Part shown: one piece after another, positions 6,508 through 13,472 of the stretch
Layout: each line of letters begins with the position of its first letter
Numbering within the stretch: position 1 is the first letter of the stretch
DNA from: an uncultured Sutterella sp.
GTDB taxonomy: Bacteria; Pseudomonadota; Gammaproteobacteria; Burkholderiales; Burkholderiaceae_F
Direction of reading: 5' to 3'
NCBI GenBank assembly: GCA_905212345.1
Contig: CAJMEC010000048.1
Coordinates: 1-13,472, forward strand
Length of the DNA: 13,472 bases
Made by a program: the position numbers and the translations under genes
Notes under the pieces: generated by a model
What the model was told of the DNA's origin: nothing
Databases searched by the model: none
The model's input: only the letters and a program-made list of their open reading frames with translations

Positions 6508-7715
6508 CCGATGAGATGCCTGCGCATTAAAACGGTCAGTAGCAGAAGTGAAAGAAGCGCGAAAATGGCTCCGGCGGCAAAAGTGTAAGCCGGGCTATAC
6601 AGTTCCCAAAGAAAGCCCGCAAGAAGTCCGGCCATTAAAGTCGCCAAGCCGGACAGAAAGTTAAAAACACCGAAGGCGGTCGCTTTGAATGCGCTCGGAG
6701 CAAGCTTAGCGACCATCATGGAGAAAATACCTTGTGAGGCGCCCAGGTGTAATCCAAAAAGCGCGACACCGACGGCAACCGCATAAGGTGTTTGCCACAG
6801 CGCGAAGACACAGTCTGAGGCGATCAGAAAGAGAAGACCTAAAGCCAGGAGTTTTGACGACGGGATGCGATCGGCCAGTTTGCCCAATGGGTAGCTCGAG
6901 GCGGCAAACACAAGATTGCTTCCGACCAATATGAGCGGAACGAGGGCTGCGGGTACACCACTATCAGCCGCTCTTAAAATCATAAAAGCATTTGATAAGC
7001 GAGCCAGGGAAAAAACGACTCCTATGACTAATAAGCACTTAAAAGCTAAGGAAGTCTGTAGAAAAAAGGCTTTAAATTTGAGTGGTTCTTTAACGTATTG
7101 CTTTTCTGTTTCAACGTTTTCTACACCGAACAGAATGAGCGCTAGGCAACAGAGTCCTGGAATTAAGGCAAGCCAGAAAACGGTTCGGTAATTTTCCGTG
7201 AAAAACATCAAAAGGATTATAGCCAGAGCGGGACCGATAAAAGCGCCGGCAGCATCCAAGGATTGACGCAGCCCGTAAGCCGCGCCTCTGACAGATTCCG
7301 CAGTGACTTCGGCCACTATAGCGTCTCGCGGCGCACCACGTATGCCTTTGCCGATTCGGTCAAAAAATCGTGCCGCAAATACGACTGGCAGACAAGTCGC
7401 CAGTGCGAAGAAAGGCTTTGAGAGAACTCCCAAGGCGTAACCGGTAAATACCAACCATTTTTTCTTACCGAACTTGTCGGCAATGACACCTGAAAAAACT
7501 TTACTGATTAGCGCCGCGGCTTCGCCGACCCCCTCGGTCAGACCGATCCATACGGCGCTGGCTCCCAGTGTCGTGGACATAAAAAGCGGCAAAAGCGCAT
7601 GGATCATTTCAGAAGAAATATCCATAAGCAGACTGACAAAGCCCAAAACCCAAACGGTTCGAGGAATGCCAGAGTTGGACTGTTTATTCAAACGGAAACG
7701 ATGAAAAATAAACAT
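6504..7715 (-). CDS. Major facilitator superfamily transporter
   Basis: A 403-residue inner-membrane transporter with about 12 hydrophobic helices. The MFS motif A between helices 2 and 3 reads ADKFGKKKW (79-87), and a conserved stretch DRIGKGIRGAPRDAIVAE (119-136) follows, with a second copy of the motif-A pattern, GKLADRIPSSKLL, in the C-terminal half. These features resemble drug:proton antiporter-type MFS proteins; the substrate cannot be read from sequence. Its stop overlaps the convergent kinase stop (shared TTAA at 6504-6507). The start ATG at 7715 has AAGGAG about 12 nt upstream, further than usual. The membrane protein gene ends 36 bp upstream on the same strand, so the two are probably cotranscribed. 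Confidence 0.88.
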   Translation of the reverse strand: MFIFHRFRLNKQSNSGIPRTVWVLGFVSLLMDISSEMIHALLPLFMSTTLGASAVWIGLTEGVGEAAALISKVFSGVIADKFGKKKWLVFTGYALGVLSKPFFALATCLPVVFAARFFDRIGKGIRGAPRDAIVAEVTAESVRGAAYGLRQSLDAAGAFIGPALAIILLMFFTENYRTVFWLALIPGLCCLALILFGVENVETEKQYVKEPLKFKAFFLQTSLAFKCLLVIGVVFSLARLSNAFMILRAADSGVPAALVPLILVGSNLVFAASSYPLGKLADRIPSSKLLALGLLFLIASDCVFALWQTPYAVAVGVALFGLHLGASQGIFSMMVAKLAPSAFKATAFGVFNFLSGLATLMAGLLAGFLWELYSPAYTFAAGAIFALLSLLLLTVLMRRHLIG

Positions 7716-7751
7716 CTTGATAACGCACTCCTTCTTGGATTGTAGCGCTGA

Positions 7752-8360
7752 TCAAGATATTGATTTAGTTGAAAAATGCGTCGAAATAATGAAGGCAAGG
7801 TTTCTGAAAATGGCGTAGCTGATGGAAGCGATGAGCCACATAAATAACCAGTCCTCGGAGGCGATGAACCAACGATGGCCTTGAAGAACGTCACCGTTGA
7901 GAAATAGGCTCAATATGGTCAGAACAAGGCTGACAAAGAAGTATTGCTTGGACTTTTTTGGCCGCGTATCCCAAAAGAAAAAGAATAAAACTATCGGAAG
8001 GTAAACAGCATTGACGCCAAAACCGACCCATTTTGCCAATAATCCGACACTCATGGCGAGTAGCGCATAAATGGATCGAAATGTATCCGTGCAGTTAACC
8101 TGAACAAAAGGAATGTCGCGTTCAGCATTGACAGAACACCAACAGGAAGCGCAGATATCAGCAAAAGCCAAAAGAAAGCCTGCCCACAAAATAACGCTGT
8201 CAATGCTTTCCGAAAAGAGGAAAATGTTGCCGCAGTCGTCTATCCAGTAACAGGCTATCCACAAAAAGAATGGGATCACCGTGAAACGCCAAAAAGGCCA
8301 ATTTCCCCGGAAAAAAATGAGGAAGTTTTGAATAACAAAAGACATTAGGGATTGTTGCAT
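7752..8360 (-). CDS. Cys-rich integral membrane protein of unknown function
   Basis: I do not recognise this 202-residue protein. It has about six hydrophobic segments, short basic loops (DTRPKKSKQY) and unusual cysteine content for its size: WIACYWIDDCGN, ADICASCWCSVN and VQVNCTD place six cysteines in about 65 residues. Several aromatic-rich stretches (WPFWRF, VLFFFFW) occur. ATG at 8360 is preferred because GAGG lies 7 nt upstream; the in-frame ATG at 8396 has no such site. It lies 36 bp upstream of the MFS gene, same strand, so it may work with or be cotranscribed with that transporter. Composition and length suggest a real gene, but no family can be named. Confidence 0.7.
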   Translation of the reverse strand: MQQSLMSFVIQNFLIFFRGNWPFWRFTVIPFFLWIACYWIDDCGNIFLFSESIDSVILWAGFLLAFADICASCWCSVNAERDIPFVQVNCTDTFRSIYALLAMSVGLLAKWVGFGVNAVYLPIVLFFFFWDTRPKKSKQYFFVSLVLTILSLFLNGDVLQGHRWFIASEDWLFMWLIASISYAIFRNLAFIISTHFSTKSIS

Positions 8361-8474
8361 CTTCTGACCTCTAGCCATCATTTTCATGCAAGCCATTATT
8401 TAACGGGTCAGGTAAAAATCGCGTTAAAAAGTCAGGAAATAATTGTTACGCAATGTTCTTCAAGGCTAGACCTC

Positions 8475-8504
8475 TTAATAGAAAAAATAGTGAGGCGCTT
8501 TCAA
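8475..8504 (-). promoter_or_regulatory. Candidate promoter for the membrane protein-MFS pair
   Basis: On the minus strand TTGAAA (8504-8499) is followed after 18 bp by TATTAA (8480-8475). It would leave a leader of about 108 nt before the start at 8360. The match is moderate and rests on sequence alone. I see no gene in 8361-8554. Confidence 0.3.
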
Positions 8505-8559
8505 TAAGAGATCTAAAAGAACATGGCAACTAATTGAATTTAAGTGTTTTTTAACGTAT

Positions 8560-8602
8560 GCCGCGGAATACCCCGTGCTTAAGCGCGGGGATGGATAGCG
8601 GC
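8560..8602 (+). repeat. Left-end hairpin of the IS605-type element
   Basis: A 20-nt hairpin at 8571-8590 (CCCCGTGCTT pairing with AAGCGCGGGG, one G-T pair) is enclosed by outer 5-bp arms gccgc (8560-8564) and gcggc (8598-8602). It lies directly downstream of the tnpA stop, so it could also affect the tnpA 3' end, though it has no T tract. Confidence 0.7.
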
Positions 8603-8612
8603 CGAGCGAACG

Positions 8613-9041
8613 TTAGTTCGGTCGTTGATCTTTGAAGTATTGTTCGATGATTGCGGTTGTCGCACCGTCACCTACGGAGATCACGCAGTAGCTTTTAGTC
8701 CAGAAGCGCTTGCCCCAGAGCAGGTGATGAATCTCACGATCAAATTCTTGACGAACTTTTAGTGACGAAGTTGCTTTGAGCTTTCTTATGAGGTCTGAAA
8801 GGCAAAGTTTCGGTGGGTATGAAATCAGTCGGTGAACGTGATCGCGTTCTGCTGAGCATTCGAGAAGTTGCGCTTGTTCACTTTGGCAGACTTCTGAAAA
8901 AATTGCGATCAGTCTTTGTAAAATCCTTGAACAAATCGCCTTACGTCGATAAGCTACGACAAAGATCAAGTGAGCCTTGAGATTGTAAACACAGTGGGCA
9001 CCGGTTGAAAATTGCCTATGATTCAAAGAGTCGAGCGACAC
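8613..9041 (-). CDS. tnpA: TnpA, IS200-type Y1 HUH transposase
   Basis: A 142-residue single-strand DNA transposase that cuts and joins element ends on hairpin structures. Numbering from GTG at 9041: the family N-terminus STGAHCVYNLKAHLIFVV, the HUH metal site HVH at 68-70 (within AERDHVHRLISYPP), the central LIRKLKATSSLKVRQEF, and the C-terminal helix SVGDGATTAIIEQYF with the catalytic tyrosine at about 135. Length and motifs match active IS200/IS605 TnpA, and nothing is missing. Start is uncertain: ATG at 9080 adds 13 residues that are only the antisense of conserved tnpB codons, and TTG at 9026 is also possible; no clear ribosome binding site decides. Divergent from tnpB with overlapping 5' ends. 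Confidence 0.9.
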   Translation of the reverse strand: MSLDSLNHRQFSTGAHCVYNLKAHLIFVVAYRRKAICSRILQRLIAIFSEVCQSEQAQLLECSAERDHVHRLISYPPKLCLSDLIRKLKATSSLKVRQEFDREIHHLLWGKRFWTKSYCVISVGDGATTAIIEQYFKDQRPN

Positions 9042-10376
9042 GTTATTCGAAAAAGCGATCCGAACTGGCAAGCTTGCCATAAGCTTTGCTCTTTGTCGCG
9101 CAAACTGGGTAACTGTGCTGTCTATTTATTGCGCCATCATCACTTTGAAAAGCAACCTGTTCTAACTCGAAAAGAGCTCGATGATGCCCTCAAGCTTCAT
9201 TACATCAGCGATTATCGTGCCATGCCCTCGGCTGCTTCTGCTCAAAGACAGGGCCAAGTGATTGCTAAACAATTCAAAGCTTTTACAAAAGCGACGTCTG
9301 AATACTACAAACATCCGGAAAAATTTCGCGGTAAACCTAAGCTACCCGGCTACAAGCGAAAGTATCGAACTTTCTACGTTGGACGCAACGGCTACCAAAT
9401 ACAAAACCATCAACTGATCATCACGGGAGGCGAGGCCATAGGTTTTTCGCCAATGAGGGTTTTGTGTTGCGAACACCAGGCGTTCAACGCCAAAGCCAAT
9501 GAGGCGGTTGTTGGCGACTTGAGAATTGTTCCGATGGGCAATACGTTCATTGTGGAATTGACCTATCGGGTCAGAAGGGGGGAAAAAGATTTATGCAAGT
9601 GTGTTTCTCTGGATTCGAATGAAGCCTTGTTTTGTGATTTAGGGATCGATAATTTTGCAACTTTCGTTTCGACCAAACCCGGTGTAAAACCATTTTTGAT
9701 CAAGGGCAAAGTGTTAAAGAGTCTGAATCAAAACTACAACAAACAAGTTGCTGAACTTCGCAGCAAGGGACACCGCGCGCATATTCGTACCAAAGGGGTA
9801 AAGCGCTATTGGAGATTATATGATCTGCTACACAAGGCAAGCCGTATGGTTATCAATTTCTGTTTGGCGCATGATTTGGGGCACATTGTCATCGGAGTCA
9901 ATAAAGAGTGGAAGCAGGAAGTCAACATCGGGAAGCGCAATAACCAGAATTTTGTGATGTTGCCACACGGAAAGTTTGTGGAGATGATTCGGTATAAGGC
10001 GCAAGACTATGGTATCGATGTGACGATTCGAGAGGAAAGTTATACGTCGAAAGCGAGCGCCTTGGACTTTGACGAAATTCCGACCTTTGATGAAAAAAGA
10101 TCGAACCCTAAACCGATATTTTCCGGCAAGCGAATCAAGCGTGGATTATATCGTTCGGCCAAGGGGCTGTTGATCAATGCTGATATCAATGCTGCGGCCA
10201 ATATAGGTCGAAAAGAACTCGGGGATGAGTGGCTGAAACAGTTACTCGAACTCGATGGGGGCGTCTTAGTGGACACGCCCGCCGTTGTACGAAATCTGCA
10301 TGCAGGTGCGGATAGTCGTCAATGGCTAGAATTGGGGATACGTTCCCAAGAAACCGTGCACGTAAGTGCGCGGTAG
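9018..10376 (+). CDS. tnpB: TnpB, RNA-guided nuclease with displaced RuvC-II glutamate
   Basis: A 452-residue TnpB. Numbering from ATG 9018: N-terminal MIQRVERHVIRKS, a basic RNA-binding region (KLPGYKRKYR near 108-117), RuvC-I aspartate D207 in FCDLGIDNFATF, the RuvC-II strand HIVIGVNKEWKQ with glycine (G293) where canonical TnpBs have glutamate, then REESYTSKASALDFD (from 338) where canonical proteins have the CxxC zinc finger, and RuvC-III aspartate D389 in INADINAAANIGR. E339/E340, about 46 residues after G293, are candidates for the catalytic glutamate. No CxxC pairs exist. These look like features of a known subfamily rather than decay. TTG at 9012 is also in frame. The last codons form the right-end hairpin, and the stop lies one base from that of convergent tctA. 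Confidence 0.92.
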   Translation: MIQRVERHVIRKSDPNWQACHKLCSLSRKLGNCAVYLLRHHHFEKQPVLTRKELDDALKLHYISDYRAMPSAASAQRQGQVIAKQFKAFTKATSEYYKHPEKFRGKPKLPGYKRKYRTFYVGRNGYQIQNHQLIITGGEAIGFSPMRVLCCEHQAFNAKANEAVVGDLRIVPMGNTFIVELTYRVRRGEKDLCKCVSLDSNEALFCDLGIDNFATFVSTKPGVKPFLIKGKVLKSLNQNYNKQVAELRSKGHRAHIRTKGVKRYWRLYDLLHKASRMVINFCLAHDLGHIVIGVNKEWKQEVNIGKRNNQNFVMLPHGKFVEMIRYKAQDYGIDVTIREESYTSKASALDFDEIPTFDEKRSNPKPIFSGKRIKRGLYRSAKGLLINADINAAANIGRKELGDEWLKQLLELDGGVLVDTPAVVRNLHAGADSRQWLELGIRSQETVHVSAR

Positions 10377-10380
10377 TTCA
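10240..10380 (+). ncRNA. Predicted omega RNA (reRNA) scaffold overlapping the tnpB 3' end
   Basis: TnpB guide RNAs are known to come from the tnpB 3' end and the right end of the element, with the guide just outside. Here the region holds a 6-bp stem (gggcgt 10259-10264 / acgccc 10275-10280), the palindrome CTGCATGCAG (10296-10305) and the terminal hairpin (10354-10373). Boundaries are only approximate; this is inference from family knowledge plus visible stems. Confidence 0.35.
10354..10373 (+). repeat. Right-end hairpin of the IS605-type element
   Basis: CCGTGCAC and GTGCGCGG form an 8-bp stem (one G-T pair) around a GTAA loop. It encodes the last residues of TnpB and ends at the base before its TAG. 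Position and shape match the right-end palindrome recognised by TnpA in this superfamily. Confidence 0.7.
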
Positions 10381-11889
10381 TTCTTCAGTAAAAGCCTCTT
10401 GTCTCGTTTTTTGCCACTTTGGCAAAAGCGTGACAGCCAACAGAGCAAAAGCCATGATGAGTAAGAAAGCGGAAATGGGACTCGTGAAAAATACTGTCGC
10501 GTCTCCTCTGGAAAGAAGCATTGCGCGGCGCAGATTTTCTTCCATCATCGGTCCCAAAACAAAACCCAGGATCAACGGCGCGGGTTCACAGCGTAGCTGA
10601 TAGAAGATATAACCCAACAGGGCAAAAGCGGCCATTAGCACGATGTCGTATTGGTTGTAGTTAATGGAATAGACGCCCACCGCGCAGATAGCCAAAATAG
10701 CGGGGAAAAGGAAGCGGTAGGGGACTTTTAAAATCTGTACCCAAAGGCCGGCCAAAGGCAAATTTAAAATCACTAAAAAAAGGTTGCCGATCCACATGGA
10801 GACAATTAGCCCCCAGAAAAGGTCGGGATTGGTGTGGATGACTTGAGGGCCCGGTGTGATGTTTTGAATGATAAGCGCTCCCATTAAAAGCGCCATCACT
10901 GCGTTGGATGGAATGCCCAAAGTGAGCATCGGGATGAAGCTGGTTTGAGCGCCCGCGTTGTTGGCGGCCTCAGGGCCGGCAACGGCCCGGATGTTGCCTT
11001 CGCCGACCGGAGTTTCGTTTTCAATTTTTATACGTTTTTCAAGTGTGTAGGAGGCAAACGAAGAGAGCATGGCTCCGCCCCCCGGGAGCAATCCCATGAT
11101 GCTGCCTAAAAAGGTGCCTCGCGCAATGGCTCCTTGACTTTGAGTAAAGTCCTTTTTCTGCGGCCACGGAGACTTAACCGCAATGGTGCTGTAAGAGCCA
11201 GATCCGACAATCGCCTGGAGGTTTTTAAGGATTTCTGCGACGCCGTAAAAGCCCATGGAAATGACGGCAAAATCGATGCCGTCTTGAAGCGTGAGGGTCT
11301 CAAGCGTAAAACGCAATTCACCCGTATTGATGTCCGTGCCGACCAATCCGAGCAACAGTCCGACAATGACCATGGCGATTGCTTTTAAAATGTCGCCGTT
11401 TGAAAGGGCAACGGCTCCGACAAGCCCCAAGACCATCAGACTGAAATATTCAGTGGCGCCGAAGTAAAGTGCCACTTCAGATAAAACGGGGCTGGCCAGA
11501 GCAATTAAAAGTGTGGCCACGCTGCCTGCGATGAAGCTTGCGACAGCGGCTATCCCTAAAGCGCTGCCGGCGCGGCCTTTACGGGCGAGCTTATAGCCGT
11601 CAATACAGGTGACAAGCGAAGCCGCTTCGCCCGGTATATTCATCAAAATAGCCGTGGTGGAGCCTCCGTATTGGCTGCCGTAGTAGATGCCGGCAAGCAT
11701 GATGACGGCGGCGGTCGGATCAAGCGCGTAGGTGAGCGGAAGCAATAGCGCGAGCGTGGCCACCGGCCCCAATCCCGGCAACACCCCCACGAGTGTGCCG
11801 ATCAATACGCCAACAAAACAGTAACCGATATTGGCAATGGTGAGCGCGTTTTGAAAGCCTAAGGCTAGATTGGCAAAGAGATCGGTCAT
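10378..11889 (-). CDS. tctA: TctA, large membrane subunit of tripartite tricarboxylate transporter
   Basis: A 503-residue inner-membrane protein with about 12 hydrophobic segments, the permease subunit of a TTT-family carboxylate importer. Family motifs: GVLPGLGPVATLALLLPLT near 35-53, YYGSQYGGSTTAILMNIPGE near 69-88, and in the second half LLPGGGAMLSSFASY and LGIPSNAVMALLMGAL, the repeated half. Length is normal. ATG at 11889 is preferred: GGGAG sits 5 nt upstream, inside the last codons of tctB, whose stop is only 2 nt away, so translation is likely coupled; GTG at 11901 is the alternative. It is the last gene of tctCBA. Its TGA (10378-10380) lies at the presumed right end of the IS element, which may have replaced the original terminal codons and removed a terminator. 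Confidence 0.95.
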   Translation of the reverse strand: MTDLFANLALGFQNALTIANIGYCFVGVLIGTLVGVLPGLGPVATLALLLPLTYALDPTAAVIMLAGIYYGSQYGGSTTAILMNIPGEAASLVTCIDGYKLARKGRAGSALGIAAVASFIAGSVATLLIALASPVLSEVALYFGATEYFSLMVLGLVGAVALSNGDILKAIAMVIVGLLLGLVGTDINTGELRFTLETLTLQDGIDFAVISMGFYGVAEILKNLQAIVGSGSYSTIAVKSPWPQKKDFTQSQGAIARGTFLGSIMGLLPGGGAMLSSFASYTLEKRIKIENETPVGEGNIRAVAGPEAANNAGAQTSFIPMLTLGIPSNAVMALLMGALIIQNITPGPQVIHTNPDLFWGLIVSMWIGNLFLVILNLPLAGLWVQILKVPYRFLFPAILAICAVGVYSINYNQYDIVLMAAFALLGYIFYQLRCEPAPLILGFVLGPMMEENLRRAMLLSRGDATVFFTSPISAFLLIMAFALLAVTLLPKWQKTRQEAFTEE

Positions 11890-11891
11890 GA

Positions 11892-12353
11892 TCACTCCCA
11901 CGCGGGCAATAGGTTGATTTCAAGGCCGATGGCGCCGACAAAAACCGCCGCTACCAGAAGGTCAATAACGACTGTCAAAATCAGTGCTTCACGTATGCCT
12001 CTTTTTTCGGAAGCAAACGAAAAGATAAAAACCAAAACGGATAGGGCAATCCAAAGTCCCGCGGGTTCAAGCAAAAAGGCAAAGGCAAGAAGAGCTATGC
12101 CGATTAGAACAACTTTTTTCAAAGCAAAGCGGTAAATGACTTCATGAGGCTTTTTTTCAGAAAAAGTGCCTCGGATGCTGATCACTAACCCAATAAAAAT
12201 AAGACAAAACCCCAAAAGGTGGGGGAAGTATCCGGAAGCCATCCGGGCGGCCTCTCCCATGGGCAAATGGTTCGAGCCCAATACAAAAGCCAGGCCAATA
12301 GCGGCAAAAAAAAGTCCGCCCACCGTGTCGCGGGCCAATCGAGCATGAAGCAT
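11892..12353 (-). CDS. tctB: TctB, small membrane subunit of tripartite tricarboxylate transporter
   Basis: A 153-residue protein with four hydrophobic segments (about residues 10-28, 43-60, 80-112 as a split pair, and 122-146), the usual layout of TctB. Sequence is poorly conserved in this family, so the call rests on size, topology, the N-terminal pattern DTVGGLFFAAIGLAFVLGS followed by MASGYFPHLLGFCLIFIGL, and position between tctC and tctA. It starts 6 nt after the tctC stop without a clear Shine-Dalgarno sequence, suggesting translational coupling, and its stop is 2 nt from the tctA start. Confidence 0.9.
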   Translation of the reverse strand: MLHARLARDTVGGLFFAAIGLAFVLGSNHLPMGEAARMASGYFPHLLGFCLIFIGLVISIRGTFSEKKPHEVIYRFALKKVVLIGIALLAFAFLLEPAGLWIALSVLVFIFSFASEKRGIREALILTVVIDLLVAAVFVGAIGLEINLLPAWE

Positions 12354-12359
12354 GAATAG

Positions 12360-13301
12360 TTAGATTTTCAACGCACTGAGAAACGAGCGATATTTTACCT
12401 GTTCGTTTTGAATCCATTCGTTAAATTCTTGCGGTCCCAAAAGTTTTGCCCCTCCCGAGAGTCTCTCGAACGTATTCATAGTGTCGGTTGACTCAAGAGC
12501 TGAATAAATTTCTTTAAATAGTTTTTCTCGTATTTCGAAGGGTGTTTTTTTAGGCGCCATCAGGCCAAACCAAGTGGATATATCGCAGTCAATGCCTAAG
12601 GAAGAAAGCGTGGGGGCAGAAATTCGTTTATCGGCCTCGCGGCTCGTTTGCGCAAGCACCCTGACTCGACCGTCTTCAATGGCAGGGCGCGCGCTCGCAA
12701 AATTATCAAACATGATGTCTGTCTCTGCCGACAGCAAAGAAAGCTGTGCGGCCATGGCGCCGGCATAGGGCACATGAACAGTCTTAAGGCCTCTGGTATT
12801 TAAAAGTGCATTGGCAATATGGCCTGCCGATCCCGTTCCTCCGGAAGCGCAGTTGAGCCGATTGGGGTGACTTTTGACAAAATCAATGAAGTCTTCGGCT
12901 GAATCAATTCCCCATTTTTTCATGGTTTCCGGGGTCATAATGAGGACGTTGGGGGTATCGCTTAATAAACAAACCGTCTCAAAATCATCAGGCCTATAGG
13001 GTAGGTCGTCAAACATCAGCGGATTAACGACTAATGTGGCCAGCGCTCCAACAACAAGCGATTGGCCATTGGGTTGTGCGTTTTTTATTTCCAACATGCC
13101 GCGGGCGCCGGCGGCTCCCGGGCGGTTTTCAACAATGATCCGACCCAATTTTGTTTTGAGTTTTTCGGCAACGAGCCTCGAGCAGGCATCAAGAGGACCG
13201 CCCGCAGGGTAAGGCACAACGATTCTCATCTGCTTAGGTTTGGGCCAAGCAGGTGTGGCAGCGGCAGCTAGTGCCAGAGCGAATGAACGTCGAGTGAGCA
13301 T
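12360..13301 (-). CDS. tctC: TctC, periplasmic carboxylate-binding protein (Bug family)
   Basis: A 313-residue extracytoplasmic substrate-binding protein, first gene of the tctCBA operon. Residues 1-20 are a signal peptide (MLTRRSFALALAAAATPAWP) with a TRRSF motif that resembles a twin-arginine signal. The mature protein has the Bug-family ligand loops: VVPYPAGGPLDA near 28-39, ENRPGAAG near 58-65, ASGGTGSAGH near 152-161 and VPYAGAMAAQLSLL near 177-190, with DIMFDN following. These bind the carboxylate of the ligand; which carboxylate (citrate, tartrate, dicarboxylate or other) cannot be told. The binding protein then delivers it to TctAB. The ATG at 13301 has no strong ribosome binding site. 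Length is normal. Confidence 0.95.
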   Translation of the reverse strand: MLTRRSFALALAAAATPAWPKPKQMRIVVPYPAGGPLDACSRLVAEKLKTKLGRIIVENRPGAAGARGMLEIKNAQPNGQSLVVGALATLVVNPLMFDDLPYRPDDFETVCLLSDTPNVLIMTPETMKKWGIDSAEDFIDFVKSHPNRLNCASGGTGSAGHIANALLNTRGLKTVHVPYAGAMAAQLSLLSAETDIMFDNFASARPAIEDGRVRVLAQTSREADKRISAPTLSSLGIDCDISTWFGLMAPKKTPFEIREKLFKEIYSALESTDTMNTFERLSGGAKLLGPQEFNEWIQNEQVKYRSFLSALKI

Positions 13302-13403
13302 GTTAATAAAGGATTTAATGAATGAAGTTTATCGGATTTATAAGAGAACGGATGATTTTTAAGTTTGGACTATGAAAACCGGCAAAGAGAAGTTTTTCAA
13401 TTA

Positions 13404-13461
13404 TTAACTGTTAATGCGTAAACAACTCTCGACTAATCTCTGGACCAGCCACGTTTGTCAA
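13404..13461 (-). promoter_or_regulatory. Candidate upstream control region of tctCBA
   Basis: On the minus strand TTGACA (13461-13456) is followed after 17-18 bp by only a weak -10 (GATTAG or ATTAGT). Further in, TTAACAGTTAA (inverted repeat around one base, near 13404-13414) could be an operator. The region 13302-13472 otherwise shows no gene. Confidence 0.25.
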
Positions 13462-13472
13462 GGGGTAACAAA

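Larger units (their letters stand above)
8555..10380 (+). mobile_element. IS605-type insertion sequence with divergent tnpA and tnpB
   Basis: The element holds a leftward tnpA and a rightward tnpB whose 5' ends overlap, the arrangement of Helicobacter IS605. A hairpin lies near each end (8571-8590 and 10354-10373), both with CCGTGC/GCGCGG-type stems. There is no terminal inverted repeat or visible target duplication, as expected for single-strand transposition by a Y1 transposase. The left flank is TTTAAC (8550-8555), which matches the TTTAA(C) target recalled for IS605. The exact right end is uncertain: TTCA just after the tnpB stop (10377-10380) is one candidate. Both genes look intact, so the element may be active. 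Confidence 0.8.

Noticed and set aside
8571..8590. Intrinsic terminator for tnpA
   Set aside because: The stem is strong but no T run follows on either strand; it fits better as the element's left-end hairpin.
9042..9080. ATG start adding 13 residues to TnpA
   Set aside because: The extension only mirrors conserved tnpB codons on the other strand; the family N-terminus begins close to STGAHCVYNL.
1..13472. CRISPR array or prophage
   Set aside because: No regularly spaced direct repeats with unique spacers and no phage structural genes were seen.

Overview
The window looks like chromosomal DNA of a Gram-negative betaproteobacterium of moderate GC, possibly a gut Sutterellaceae (Parasutterella or Sutterella-like). 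The reasons are a tctCBA tripartite tricarboxylate transporter with a Bug-type binding protein, a lipid A phosphoethanolamine transferase with its own OmpR/EnvZ-type two-component system, a standalone gut-type ATPase gene, and IS200/IS605 elements. The genus is a guess; the proteobacterial call is firm.

Layout, left to right. (a) 1-784: the left end and N-terminal two thirds of tnpB of an IS200/IS605-superfamily element on the minus strand, running off the left edge. It sits after a TTTAC target inside (b) 771-1739, an archaeal-type ATPase gene that also carries an in-frame stop just after Walker A, so it is a doubly broken pseudogene. Three 16-bp AT-rich palindromic repeats lie upstream of it. 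(c) 1830-1990: tRNA-Val(GAC) with promoter and a terminator shared with the convergent gene. (d) 2011-6507: the most interesting block. A minus-strand gene fuses a PAP2 phosphatase to a complete EptA/MCR-like phosphoethanolamine transferase, and it is divergent from a response regulator/histidine kinase operon. Four 11-bp-phased GTCAAA-like repeats lie in the shared intergenic region on the transferase side. (e) 6504-8360: an MFS transporter and a Cys-rich membrane protein of unknown function, minus strand. (f) about 8555-10380: an apparently complete IS605-type element with divergent tnpA (HUH Y1 transposase) and tnpB, hairpins at both ends, and a TnpB whose RuvC-II glutamate appears displaced. 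(g) 10378-13301: the tctC-tctB-tctA operon, minus strand. The stop codon of tctA abuts the right end of the IS element.

How the parts work together (inference). The two-component system probably senses an envelope signal and activates the fused enzyme. The enzyme could remove a lipid A (or undecaprenyl) phosphate and add phosphoethanolamine, lowering surface negative charge and giving resistance to cationic peptides such as polymyxins. The Tct system imports a carboxylate, bound by TctC in the periplasm. The two IS elements are independent insertions that share one end architecture; one has helped destroy the ATPase gene.
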